From CAYYYA01 sp964517065 (lineage in GTDB: Bacteria; Patescibacteriota; Patescibacteriia; UBA1558; 2-01-FULL-52-15), in the NCBI GenBank assembly GCA_964517065.1, contig CAZFBK010000007.1, forward strand, positions 1 to 50,238: DNA of 50,238 nucleotides, in the 5' to 3' direction. Within the stretch, counting starts at the first letter, position 1; each line of letters begins with the position of its first letter. Below the pieces are notes generated by a model. That model searched no databases. It saw only the letters and a list, made by a program, of their open reading frames with translations, and was not told the origin of the DNA. The translations under genes and the position numbers were made by a program. Below, one piece after another: positions 23,672 through 32,353 of this stretch.

Positions 23672-25056
23672 TTAGACATGTTGAATTTCAGAATGATTAT
23701 TAAAGTCAGCCAGTTGTGCAGCTAGTTTTAACGAATTTACAAGTTCTGGGATAAGCAATAAATCCTCCACCTGAATTGAGTCAGCAATTGAAGTGGCTAT
23801 ATTGTTTTTGAGTTCGTTCTGCTTCACATAACGTGCCTGCTTCGATATGTTAGTTTCCTTTTTGATGTTTTCTAAAGCATTTAGATCTGCCGACTTGTCT
23901 CTACCGGCCTTAGTATATAGTGCATCTGGTAAATAATCTTCTAAAGTCGCGTTTGGAAGAATAGTACAGCGTCCGGCCAACGCCCTTTTAATTGAATCTA
24001 CGCGTATCTGAGAACTCTCCGTGAGTGGCTTATCGAGAATGGCGACCACCTTATTTGAATAAGGAGAGTAGTCAATCTTTAGGGGTATTAGCGTATTTTC
24101 AATAGCCGTTAGACTGTTAGATATATTATCTAAACCACGTGCAGCAATAATTTTTACCTTGTTTGTTGGAACGTCTAATAAATCTGCCACACCTTTACAA
24201 ATAGTCTCATCTGACGATCCTTCAACAATAAGAAAGTTTGCGGGAAAATGAAGGTCTTCAAGGGAATTACCCAATAATGAATATGTAAGGTCTAGAATGT
24301 CATCCTCAGTTTTTAGAGGAGTTAAGTCAAGTGCGCCATTGTCTTTTTCAATTTTGTAGTTTTTCTCCGGCTTAGAAGGGTGTAGAAATAAATGTGATTG
24401 GGTAGCGGCAATAATAGTTTTCCCCTTGTCCACGGCCTCTAAGAGAATTTGTTTTAATATTTTTTGAGCTCTCGCTTCAAGTGAAATCTCAGGTTCGTCG
24501 ATTAAAATTACATCGACATGATCCGAAGTCAACGCAGCTAGAATTGGAAGTACGCACCTAAGACCCGAGCCATGGTTCGTTATATCTACCTTACTCATAC
24601 TAACTTTTTGATTTGCTCCAGATAATATTAGTTCATCGAAGCCTAATCTTGCAAGTAATTCGTTTACATCAAGCATTTGATTTACAAAATTACTCCGAGA
24701 AAGTAATACGGTATAGAGCACTCCTCTGTTTGGTCCTCTAGGGCTGTCAATGATTCTAGGATTGCTCCCACAATGATCAAATAGAACTCTATTGTATTCG
24801 GTTAAATCATAAGGTGCTGGGGCAGTGAGTGCCACATACTGCCTGTCACTTTCTATTAAACATAGGTTTTCAAAGGATACTAAAGCATCATCGTGCAATT
24901 TTTTAAATATATATATTGTAATATAGTAGATTTCCCACTGTCATTTCTTCCAACTAAAACAGAATATCCACTTGGTATATCAAAATCAAAACCAGCTTTA
25001 ATAGGACCGTATTCCTGGCTAGCATCGTTTCTAATATTAAACTTGACCCTATTCAT
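23672..25056 (-). pseudogene. OLD-like AAA ATPase with TOPRIM domain, frameshifted at a homopolymer
   Basis: The frame opening at ATG 25054-25056 encodes MNRVKFNIRNDASQEYG then the Walker A motif GRNDSGKST, but stops at 24880. The rest of the ATPase is in another frame from 24898 down: DHVDVILIDEPEISLEAR (Walker B, D-loop), ATQSHLFLHP (H-loop), then a TOPRIM-like domain with NFLIVEGSSDE and VVAILDKP. The switch falls at six As (plus strand Ts 24899-24904); one extra A would give continuous YIYLKKLHDDALVSFEN. It may be a sequencing or assembly error, a slippage site or a true mutation. The TOPRIM DxD is DKP, lacking the second Asp. It begins 8 nt after the alaS stop. Confidence 0.75.
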
Positions 25057-25064
25057 TATAGTCC

Positions 25065-26843
25065 TTATTCCAAAACCGCCTTCACCCGTCTTACCCCTGC
25101 TGAACTTGCCTCTTCCTTCGTAATCTTCAGCTTACCCATTCCCTTGGTATTCTCCACATGAGGTCCGCCGCAAATCTCCTTAGAAAAATCACCGACAAAA
25201 TACACTTTAACTTTATCACCGTATTTATGTTCAAAAACACCAGTAGCTCCCAGAGCTTTGGCTTCTGGCACTGTCATTTCTTCATAACGTACATCTAGAT
25301 TGCGAGCTATCTGCTCATTAGCCATATCCTCAATCTGTTTTATTTGCTCGGGAGTGAGCTTATCAGGATGCGAGAAATCAAAGCGTAGACGTTCTTGGGT
25401 AATGTTGCTCCCCCGTTGCTCGATATGCGGTCCAAGAATACGGCGCATAGATTCCAGCATGATGTGATTGGCAGTGTGGTATTTGGTGGATTGTTCGCTG
25501 TGATCGGCGAGACCGCCTTTAAATTTACCGGCGGATGCAGTTCGTGAAAGATCTTGGTGAGTTGAAAGTTGAGAGTTGAAAGTTGTAAGTAGGGCCTGCT
25601 CATCAAATGCTGTGCCAATACGGCGTAACTCTTCGAAAAACATTTCAATCGGGAAGCCGTAGCTTTGGAATAAGTTGAAAGCAAATTCGCCTAAAGCTTC
25701 CACTGACATCGTAGCAGAATCTTTCATTCCTTTATCGAATTCTTTCAAACCTGAATCCAGAGTTTGTAAAAACTTTTCAGTTTCTTTGGTTAACTGTTCC
25801 AAAACGCGAGCTGAGTTACGACTAAGTTCTGGATAGTCAGTATGATATTGGCGATTGACGAGTTGAACAATACTGCTGAATTCTTTCGGGTCGTAGCCAA
25901 TCATACGGGCGTGACGGATAGCACGGCGGATGAGACGGCGCAGGACATAGCCTTGGTCGGTATTGGATGGTTCGAGACCGGCGTCATCAGCCAGCATGAA
26001 AGTCGCTGCTTTGATATGGTCAGCGATGATTCTTAAAGATTTAACTTCTGGTTTTGAAGACTTCTGACGGATCAGCTCTAGTACTTCAGACAGATACTCG
26101 ATTTGGAAAACTGAACCATAGCCGTTTAACACAGCTACTGTACGCTCTACTCCCATACCAGTATCGACATTTTTTTGCTTCAATGGTTCGTAGGTACCTT
26201 CAGTAGTTTTATTAAACTCCATGAAAACATTGTTCCAGATTTCTAGGAACTTACCGCATTTACATCCTGGTTGGCAGGTTGGGATACATTTTTCTTTGCC
26301 AGTGTCGTAAAAAATCTCAGTATCAGGACCGCAGGGACCAGTAGCACCGACAGGACCCCAGAAGTTGTCGTCCTTGCCGAGGAAATAGATACGCTCTTCT
26401 GGAATGCCGACAGACTTCCAGAGTTCGAAGGATTCTGTGTCTTTGGGAATATTTCCTTCTCCGGCGAAACAGGTGACGGATAATTTTTCGTCAGGAATAT
26501 TTAAATATTTCGCAGAGGTGAGGAATTCGTAGCTCCATTGAATTGATTCTGTTTTGAAATAATCACCCAGAGACCAGTTGCCCAACATTTCAAAAAAGGT
26601 CAGATGAGAATCATCACCGACATCTTCAATATCTCCGGTGCGAATACACTTCTGTGAGTCGACCAGACGCTTACCTCCCTGATGAGGCTCGCCCATGAGA
26701 TTTGGCGTCAGCGGCTGCATACCGGCAGGGGTGAAAAGGATCGTTGGGTCATTGACGGGGATAATAGAAGCCGACGGGATGATAGTGTGTCCCCGCTCCT
26801 GGAAAAACTGGAAGTATAATTGTTTGAGTTGTTTGAGTTGCAT
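25065..26843 (-). CDS. alaS: Alanyl-tRNA synthetase, short form without C-Ala domain
   Basis: Class II synthetase of 592 aa. The N-terminal catalytic domain has FTPAGMQPLTPNLMGEPHQG and FFEMLGNWSLGDYFK. The editing domain has HTANHIMLESMRRILG (HxxxH) and CGGPHVENT, with Pro in place of the common Thr. The protein ends at the editing domain (EEASSAGVRRVKAVLE), so the C-terminal C-Ala/DHHA1-type region of standard 850-900-aa AlaRS is missing. Start MQLKQLKQLYFQFFQERGHT at ATG 26843 is fixed by a promoter whose -10 lies 7 nt upstream, implying a leaderless message. The longer TTG frame from 26879 would overlap the promoter. Confidence 0.95.
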   Translation of the reverse strand: MQLKQLKQLYFQFFQERGHTIIPSASIIPVNDPTILFTPAGMQPLTPNLMGEPHQGGKRLVDSQKCIRTGDIEDVGDDSHLTFFEMLGNWSLGDYFKTESIQWSYEFLTSAKYLNIPDEKLSVTCFAGEGNIPKDTESFELWKSVGIPEERIYFLGKDDNFWGPVGATGPCGPDTEIFYDTGKEKCIPTCQPGCKCGKFLEIWNNVFMEFNKTTEGTYEPLKQKNVDTGMGVERTVAVLNGYGSVFQIEYLSEVLELIRQKSSKPEVKSLRIIADHIKAATFMLADDAGLEPSNTDQGYVLRRLIRRAIRHARMIGYDPKEFSSIVQLVNRQYHTDYPELSRNSARVLEQLTKETEKFLQTLDSGLKEFDKGMKDSATMSVEALGEFAFNLFQSYGFPIEMFFEELRRIGTAFDEQALLTTFNSQLSTHQDLSRTASAGKFKGGLADHSEQSTKYHTANHIMLESMRRILGPHIEQRGSNITQERLRFDFSHPDKLTPEQIKQIEDMANEQIARNLDVRYEEMTVPEAKALGATGVFEHKYGDKVKVYFVGDFSKEICGGPHVENTKGMGKLKITKEEASSAGVRRVKAVLE

Positions 26844-26850
26844 GTAGTCA

Positions 26851-26879
26851 AATATAGGTAATTTAAGGGTTTTAGTCAA
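26851..26879 (-). promoter_or_regulatory. Promoter of alaS, leaderless
   Basis: TTGACT (26874-26879), 17-bp spacer, TATATT (26851-26856). The ATG follows 7 nt later, so transcription should begin at the start codon. Confidence 0.75.
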
Positions 26880-26895
26880 TTGTATGGATCTGTCG

Positions 26896-26945
26896 CCCCG
26901 TAATATATTACGGGGGAACGCAACAGCGGCCGCAATATATTGCGG
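26896..26945. repeat. Tandem REP-like palindromes (CCCCGTAATATATTACGGGG)
   Basis: A perfect 20-bp palindrome (26896-26915) is followed 14 bp later by a sister palindrome CCGCAATATATTGCGG (26930-26945). Both are trailed by GGGGAAC. They lie between alaS and the plus-strand gene at 27058. Confidence 0.8.
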
Positions 26946-27057
26946 GGGAACAGGAATGCGAATCTTGTCGGAGGGCTAGAAAAGGAGTAGTGTGGCTATT
27001 AAGAGAGTTTTTCCGGCTGGAAAACATGTTCCTTAGCGATTTGAGGAGGTGATAACG

Positions 27058-27324
27058 ATGACCCGTATCCCGGTCGATCCTACGTATGACGCCAATAATC
27101 CCGGCTGCGTAGAAGCAGCTAAGTGGTTCAGGGACCATGGATATGGCGAAGTAAAGGTCTGTCAACGCAAATTCTCCGAGGTTGGCTCCAAACGACCTGG
27201 CATGTGGCACATTTGTGTCTACTTCACTGGACTGCTGCCAAAGAAGTTGGAAGGCTACCCTCGACGCTTCGGCGGACACCCCTGGCGCTTCTATCAAAAC
27301 GGCGTACACATTCACCTCGCGTAA
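27058..27324 (+). CDS. 88-aa soluble protein of unknown function
   Basis: MTRIPVDPTYDANNPGCVEA opens a compact, likely alpha/beta protein with many aromatic and basic residues (WFRDHGYGEVKVCQRKF, RPGMWHICVYFTGLLPKKLE, FGGHPWRFYQNGVHIHLA). Two Cys and several His are present. SD GAGGAGGT (27043-27050) sits 7 nt before the ATG; a GTG at 27049 inside the SD is rejected. No clear promoter was found. Island type: GC-richer, plus strand, terminator directly after the stop. Not recognised. Confidence 0.72.
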   Translation: MTRIPVDPTYDANNPGCVEAAKWFRDHGYGEVKVCQRKFSEVGSKRPGMWHICVYFTGLLPKKLEGYPRRFGGHPWRFYQNGVHIHLA

Positions 27325-27360
27325 ATAACCCCGCTGCTTGAAAAAGTGACGGGGTTATTC
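27324..27360. terminator. Bidirectional terminator between convergent genes
   Basis: AATAACCCCG and CGGGGTTATT (10-bp arms) around a 16-nt loop, shared by the 27058 gene and the 3' end of mnmA. It lacks a long T run on either side. Confidence 0.65.
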
Positions 27361-28419
27361 AATGGTGCTGCTAGCCAATAGTTCAGTACCCTTATACAGA
27401 GCAATGATCTGACCAGAGGCGATCGCTCGTTGAGGTTTGATGAAGGTAACCTTCATCACTCCTGCTTTGATCTGACGCACGGTGCAAGCTTGGTCGTCTT
27501 GGCGATAGCGAATCTTGGCGTGGGCTTTCAGCGGCAGTTTGAATTCCTGACCCAGCCAATGCCAATGATGAGCAGTTAATTCTCGCTGGTATAAATCATG
27601 AGCATCTTCTTCACCGACAATGAGAAGGTTTTTTTTGATATCTTTGCGGATGACATAGCGGGCCGGTCCACCACCGAGATCTAAGCCTTTGCGCTGGCCG
27701 ATGGTGTAATAGTAGACTCCTTGATGTCGGCCGAGAACAGTGCCTTTGATATCAACGATGTTTCCTGCTTTAGGTTTAATCTTGGCTTTCAGGAAGTCAG
27801 CCATCTTCACTTCACCGACGAAGCAGATACCTTGACTGTCAGGACGATCGTAATTTGGCAGTTTAATTCGTTTGGCTAGGGCACGTACTTGGGGTTTGGT
27901 TAAATGGCCTATAGGAAATAAGGATTTGGATAATTGCTTTTGATTTAGTCCGGCTAAGAAATAGGATTGGTCTTTGTTGGCGTCTTTACCTTTCAATAAA
28001 TGATACAAACCCTCTCTATCTTCGCCTACCTGTGCATAGTGACCGGTAGCTATTTTAGCTGCGCCTCGTTTCAGTGCTAGGTCAAGGAAAATTTTGAATT
28101 TGATTTCAGAATTACAACGAATGTCAGGATTCGGCGTGCGGCCGAGGCGGTATTCTTTATACAAGTAGTCTAATACTTTGGCACGGTAGTCTTTTTCTAA
28201 ATCCCAGGTTTCGATGGGAATATTGAGAAACGACGCAACTTCATAAGCGGCTCGTCGATCTTCTTTCCACGGGCAGTCTAATAATTGGCCTACGCGGTCA
28301 GAGAAATTCTTCATGAAAACAGCGCGGACAGTATAGCCGGCTTTCTTCAGTAGATAAGCAGAAACAGCGGAGTCTACTCCGCCGGATAAGCCTACGATAA
28401 TGGTTTCTGACTGCTTCAT
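27355..28419 (-). CDS. mnmA: tRNA-specific 2-thiouridylase
   Basis: Adds sulfur to U34 of tRNA-Lys, -Glu and -Gln using ATP and a persulfide relay. In 354 aa it shows the PP-loop GLSGGVDS (10-17), the nucleophile region NPDIRCNSEIKF (Cys102), the second catalytic Cys in SQGICFVGE (Cys199), and ATGHYAQV. The C-terminal beta-barrel is present. Length is normal. The start at 28419 follows a promoter that shares its -35 region with the divergent RAYT promoter. Convergent with the small gene at 27058. Confidence 0.95.
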   Translation of the reverse strand: MKQSETIIVGLSGGVDSAVSAYLLKKAGYTVRAVFMKNFSDRVGQLLDCPWKEDRRAAYEVASFLNIPIETWDLEKDYRAKVLDYLYKEYRLGRTPNPDIRCNSEIKFKIFLDLALKRGAAKIATGHYAQVGEDREGLYHLLKGKDANKDQSYFLAGLNQKQLSKSLFPIGHLTKPQVRALAKRIKLPNYDRPDSQGICFVGEVKMADFLKAKIKPKAGNIVDIKGTVLGRHQGVYYYTIGQRKGLDLGGGPARYVIRKDIKKNLLIVGEEDAHDLYQRELTAHHWHWLGQEFKLPLKAHAKIRYRQDDQACTVRQIKAGVMKVTFIKPQRAIASGQIIALYKGTELLASSTIE

Positions 28420-28426
28420 AGCAATG

Positions 28427-28455
28427 ATACTGCCAGATTATCGGGGTTTTGACAA
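28427..28455 (-). promoter_or_regulatory. Promoter of mnmA
   Basis: TTGTCA (28450-28455), 17-bp spacer, CAGTAT (28427-28432). Its -35 overlaps the plus-strand TTGACA at 28449, so the two promoters probably compete. Confidence 0.5.
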
Positions 28456-28478
28456 ATTGAGGCGGATTTCGGTATTAT
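28449..28478 (+). promoter_or_regulatory. Promoter of the RAYT transposase
   Basis: TTGACA (28449-28454), 18-bp spacer, TATTAT (28473-28478). Transcription from here would begin a few bases past the ATG at 28480, which favours the start at 28519. Confidence 0.6.
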
Positions 28479-28518
28479 TATGACAACAGGGAAATTCATT
28501 ATTTGGGTTTCTCTTTTT

Positions 28519-29073
28519 ATGTTATTCAAAGGCTATCGCATTGAGTCTACACGCTTACCGTGGTGGGATTACGGTTGGACAGCAGAATACTTCATAACTA
28601 TCTGCACACTGGACCGAAAAAGATATTTCGGTGAGATACAAGATGGCAAAATGGTCAAAACCGAACTCTGGCATATCGCCAAAAAATATTGGCAGGAAAT
28701 ACCTGAACACTTTCCATTCGTGACCGTGCTCGACTTCATCATCATGCCTGATCATATCCATGGCCTATTGAGGATCGAGGATCGGCGCCCACAGTCTGTG
28801 GAGACGCATCATGGGGCCGTCGGGTCTGTGGAGACGCATCATGATGCGTCTCAACGGCCCCATAATACTTTCGGACCGCAGAAAAATAACATACCTTCCA
28901 TTATCCGGCATTTCAAGGGCGCCGTAACCCGATACTCCAAAAAGCATACTCTCCCATTTGGCTGGCAATCACTCTATTTTGATCAAATAATCAGAGATGA
29001 TAATCATTTTTACAACGTTCAAAACTATATCCGCACAAACATTGAACAGTATCAGGAAGACACGATTACTTAA
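28519..29073 (+). mobile_element. REP-associated tyrosine transposase (RAYT, Y1/HUH family)
   Basis: Single-strand DNA nuclease/transposase of 184 aa. Start MLFKGYRIESTRLPWWDYGW matches the RAYT N-terminus. EYFITICTLDRKRYFGEI, FIIMPDHIHGLL (the HUH motif HIH, about 79-81) and a C-terminal YFDQIIRDDNHFYNVQNYIR with the candidate catalytic Tyr complete the family pattern. Residues about 93-110 are an in-frame insertion in which SVETHH occurs twice, encoded by a REP-like palindrome. An ATG at 28480 is in frame but would lie upstream of the predicted transcription start. The 3' end overlaps the AMP phosphorylase stop by 8 nt (convergent). Confidence 0.9.
28794..28852. repeat. REP-like palindrome and direct repeat inside the RAYT gene
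   Basis: GTCTGTGGAGACGCATCATG occurs at 28794-28813 and again at 28824-28843. The second copy continues into a perfect 22-bp palindrome (28831-28852; arms GAGACGCATCA and TGATGCGTCTC). The design matches the palindrome at 18636-18655. Confidence 0.85.
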
Positions 29074-30559
29074 TCCTAAATATCATAATCTTCTTCAGCG
29101 CCTCTCGCGCCAGAGCAATACGTTCGCTATTATCAGCGTATAAGGTGAACAGACGTTCTCCTGCCTTCACGTGCTCACCGTATTCTTTATTCAAATAGAT
29201 ACCAGCTAATTTATTGGCCGGTGCTCCGAGAATGCGGCAAATAGTATTAATGCCTTTATTATCAGTGAAGGTTATCTTACCGCCATGGGTGGCATTGATA
29301 TAATATTTGTGAGCACCAAGGACGATTTGATTCGGTTCAATGTTTGGGTTGCCGCCTTGAGCTTTGATAATCTCTTGCATTTTTTTCCAAGCAGCGCCTG
29401 ATTCCAGTGTTTTCCACGCCAGCTTGGCGCCATGACCGGGTTTGGCTTTGCCAACCAACTCCAATAACTCACCGGCTAGATGCAGGGCCTTGTTCTCCAA
29501 ATCACCTGGGCGGTCAGTTTTTTGTTGAAGCACTCGCAAGACATCTCGCGCTTCCAAAGCTGGCCCAACACCACGACCAATAGGATCCTCTGATTGGGTC
29601 ATGATAACTTTTATCTTGATGCCAAATTTGTGCGCCACATATTTAAATTTCGTTTCCAACCCTTTGGCGATTTTCATGTTGGCAACCTTCGTCGTCGCTC
29701 CCACAGGCATATCAATAATTAAATGGGTCACACCGCAAGCTATTTTCTTCGCCATGATGCTGACGATAGCTTTGTTCAGTGGTTCCAAAGCAATAGGATA
29801 CGCCACCCGTAGGATCTTGTCATCGGCTGGAGCTAGATTCAGTCCTCCACCCCAGACCATGCAGGTGTGATGTCTACGAACGAGGGCTTTAATTTTGTCC
29901 ACGGAGAAACTAACGGGAGCCAGCACTTCCATAGTGTCAGCCGTGCCTGATGGTGAAGTGATGGCACGTGAGGAGGTCTTGGGTATCAGGACACCGCAAG
30001 CAGCTACGATCGGGATGACGATCATGGTGGTTCTGTTGCCGGCTAAGCCACCGATAGAATGTTTGTCTGCCACGATACCTTTGAATTTCAGTGTGTCTCC
30101 TGTCTCAGCCATGGCTTTGGTCAGGAAAACTAACTCTTCATTGGTATATTCATTGAGATAACCAGAAGCGACAAAATAGGTCAGCTGGGTGTGTGACAGT
30201 TTATCAGAAACAATATCCGCCATGATCTGATGGATCTCAGGATAGGTCAGATGTTTGCCTTGCAGACGCTTCTGGATAGCCTGTATTGACTTGGGACGCT
30301 CCTGAAACTCCACTTGGACGATACTGCCGAGTGGCAAGGACTTTTTGCTCCAGATATCTTTGTACAAGCCAATCTGGCCTGGCTTAACTTTCGTTTTGGT
30401 TGTATTAGCCTCGACCGTCAGTGATTTGGCCTTCCAGCTAATTTTCAATTTGTCGCCAGCATGAATACCGTAGTGCCAAGCTTCTTTTTCGTTCAACAGT
30501 GCTATATTTGACTGTCCGGTTTCGATATCGAGTTTTTTTGTTTTGAGAAAGTAGGGCAT
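29066..30559 (-). CDS. AMP phosphorylase (archaeal-type thymidine phosphorylase family)
   Basis: Predicted to convert AMP (also CMP, UMP) and phosphate to ribose 1,5-bisphosphate and free base. The 497-aa protein has the extra N-terminal domain (about 1-85) of AMP phosphorylases, absent from ordinary DeoA. The signature DKHSIGGLAGNRTTM replaces the DKHSTGGVGDK of pyrimidine phosphorylases. Further motifs are SSRAITSPSGTADTMEVL and QSEDPIGRGVGPALEARDVL. In archaea and CPR this enzyme feeds R15P isomerase and form II/III RuBisCO; neither is in the window. Downstream of the TraG-like ATPase by 5 nt. Confidence 0.9.
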   Translation of the reverse strand: MPYFLKTKKLDIETGQSNIALLNEKEAWHYGIHAGDKLKISWKAKSLTVEANTTKTKVKPGQIGLYKDIWSKKSLPLGSIVQVEFQERPKSIQAIQKRLQGKHLTYPEIHQIMADIVSDKLSHTQLTYFVASGYLNEYTNEELVFLTKAMAETGDTLKFKGIVADKHSIGGLAGNRTTMIVIPIVAACGVLIPKTSSRAITSPSGTADTMEVLAPVSFSVDKIKALVRRHHTCMVWGGGLNLAPADDKILRVAYPIALEPLNKAIVSIMAKKIACGVTHLIIDMPVGATTKVANMKIAKGLETKFKYVAHKFGIKIKVIMTQSEDPIGRGVGPALEARDVLRVLQQKTDRPGDLENKALHLAGELLELVGKAKPGHGAKLAWKTLESGAAWKKMQEIIKAQGGNPNIEPNQIVLGAHKYYINATHGGKITFTDNKGINTICRILGAPANKLAGIYLNKEYGEHVKAGERLFTLYADNSERIALAREALKKIMIFRIK

Positions 30560-30564
30560 GAATT

Positions 30565-32349
30565 TTATTTGAAGGTGATAGTCTGACCAGGCTGCACTGC
30601 AGTGCCGGCGGACTGCTCCTCTGGAGGTTCGTCTTTGATGATGCGATCCTGAATCTCGGGCAAGGCTTTTTTGATCGCTTCCTGCAAACTGATAGCTTTA
30701 GGAATATTATTCTGCTCCGGTACCGGTACAAACTTCTTGCGCTGTTCCTTTGGTAAGTTTAAGCATTCGCGACAATAGATTGGTTTGTCAGATTTGGGTT
30801 GAAAATTGAGGTGTACATCTTTACCGCAGTTATCACATTGCGCCACGAAATCACCGGTGCCTGTCGCTCTGGCTGGTTTCGGGGCTTCGACGGGCGTTCT
30901 CGGTGTCGGCGGGACAAATTTTGGCCGATCGTCCCGTCGGCGGGTAGTGTCAATATTAGCATCGCGGCGGTACGAAGGAGCTGAAGATCCACCTGGTTTA
31001 GCCGGTCCTTCTGAAGCTAGCTGATGTTCAATCTTGGTCGCCAGCATATTGTTATCACTCCAGCGACTGATCTTTTCTTCGATCTCCGCCCTATTACCGG
31101 CGTAGCGTTCACGTGAACTGCGGATAATCTTGTCGCGATTGACCGGACCGTCAGAAGGTAGATCAAATGGTGGCAAGGTGCTGGCAGAAAAAGAGTTTGA
31201 CGTCACACCATCAATCATCAGTTTCAAATAAATCTTGTATTTCGGCAGATTAACCAAATCTTCCTGGGTAAATTCAGGAGCGAACTCCTGCTCAAGGAAT
31301 TCCGCGTCAGCCGCTCCCACGCGACAAGCCACAATAGTACCAACGTTACCGAAGACGGCATCACGCACCGTAGTATTGGTACCGTCGGATAATTGAGCAA
31401 TGTATTGGTGAGCCACGATTAAGTTGAGGCGGTATTTGCGGGCCTCGGATAAAATATTGGCAAAACTCTCTGTGGCGAAGTTTTGAAACTCGTCAACGTA
31501 GAGGTAGAAATCACGGCGCTCTGACTCTGGTATGTCGACGCGGCTCATAGCAGCCAGCTGGATTTTGGTAATCAGTAAAGCACCTAATAAGGCTGAGTTA
31601 TCTTCACCTACTCTACCCTTGGACAGATTGATCAGCAAGATTTTGCCGCTGTCCATGATTTCTCTCATGTTAATAGCCGACTCTACCTGACCGACAATGT
31701 TGCGCATCAGAGCAGAACTCAAAAACCGTCCCACTTTATTCTGAATCGGAGCGATCGCTTCAGCTTTCAACGTATCAGGATACTTGGCGTATTCATCCAC
31801 CCAGAAGGATCGGACGACCGGATCAGTCAGTTTATCCACGACTTTATTACGATAGGTTTTGTCCACTAACATACGCATGATACCGAGTAAGGTCGAGTTT
31901 GGATATTCTACCAAAGCCTGAATCGTGTGATGTAAGACATACTCCAAACGAGGTCCCCAGGAGTCAGCCCAGATTTTCTTGAAAACGCCGATCAAACCAG
32001 AAACCATCAGATGACGTTGTTCATCAGGGACTTTTTCTAAGACATTGAAAGCAATAGGATACTCCATGTCAGCCGGATTGAAATAGACTACATCATTAAT
32101 ACGAGCCGGCGGTACAAAATAGAGCAAACGTTCGACAGTGTCACCGTGAGGATCGACAAAAGCAATACCGCGACCTCCCTGTATATCTTGGATCGCCATA
32201 TTTTCGATAATCTGCGATTTGCCCATACCGGTCTTACCGATGATATACATATGACGGCGGCGGTCGTCTTGCTTAATACCAAAACGATGATCCGCGTTAC
32301 GGAAGTTGGTTTTGGCAAAAATATTTACACTATGATTTGGTTCTTGCAT
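30565..32349 (-). CDS. TraG/VirD4-like or VirB4-like conjugation-type ATPase with zinc ribbon
   Basis: The 594-aa AAA-like motor has Walker A GKTGMGKS (38-45), FVDPHGDTVE, Walker B FYLYVDEFQNF (281-291) and an arginine-finger region near NVGTIVACRVG. After about residue 400 the chain becomes low-complexity and Pro/Arg-rich. It then carries a small Cys4 zinc ribbon (CDNCGK...YCREC) and a charged tail. Such ATPases pump DNA or protein in type IV secretion systems. The next gene upstream is a membrane protein 4 nt away, its likely partner. No relaxase, coupling pilin or other T4SS genes are present here. Confidence 0.85.
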   Translation of the reverse strand: MQEPNHSVNIFAKTNFRNADHRFGIKQDDRRRHMYIIGKTGMGKSQIIENMAIQDIQGGRGIAFVDPHGDTVERLLYFVPPARINDVVYFNPADMEYPIAFNVLEKVPDEQRHLMVSGLIGVFKKIWADSWGPRLEYVLHHTIQALVEYPNSTLLGIMRMLVDKTYRNKVVDKLTDPVVRSFWVDEYAKYPDTLKAEAIAPIQNKVGRFLSSALMRNIVGQVESAINMREIMDSGKILLINLSKGRVGEDNSALLGALLITKIQLAAMSRVDIPESERRDFYLYVDEFQNFATESFANILSEARKYRLNLIVAHQYIAQLSDGTNTTVRDAVFGNVGTIVACRVGAADAEFLEQEFAPEFTQEDLVNLPKYKIYLKLMIDGVTSNSFSASTLPPFDLPSDGPVNRDKIIRSSRERYAGNRAEIEEKISRWSDNNMLATKIEHQLASEGPAKPGGSSAPSYRRDANIDTTRRRDDRPKFVPPTPRTPVEAPKPARATGTGDFVAQCDNCGKDVHLNFQPKSDKPIYCRECLNLPKEQRKKFVPVPEQNNIPKAISLQEAIKKALPEIQDRIIKDEPPEEQSAGTAVQPGQTITFK

Positions 32350-32353
32350 GATA

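Noticed and set aside
24893..25123. Plus-strand 76-codon frame across the OLD-like ATPase start
   Set aside because: Antisense to the Walker A segment and the alaS 3' end, hydrophobic by chance, no SD.
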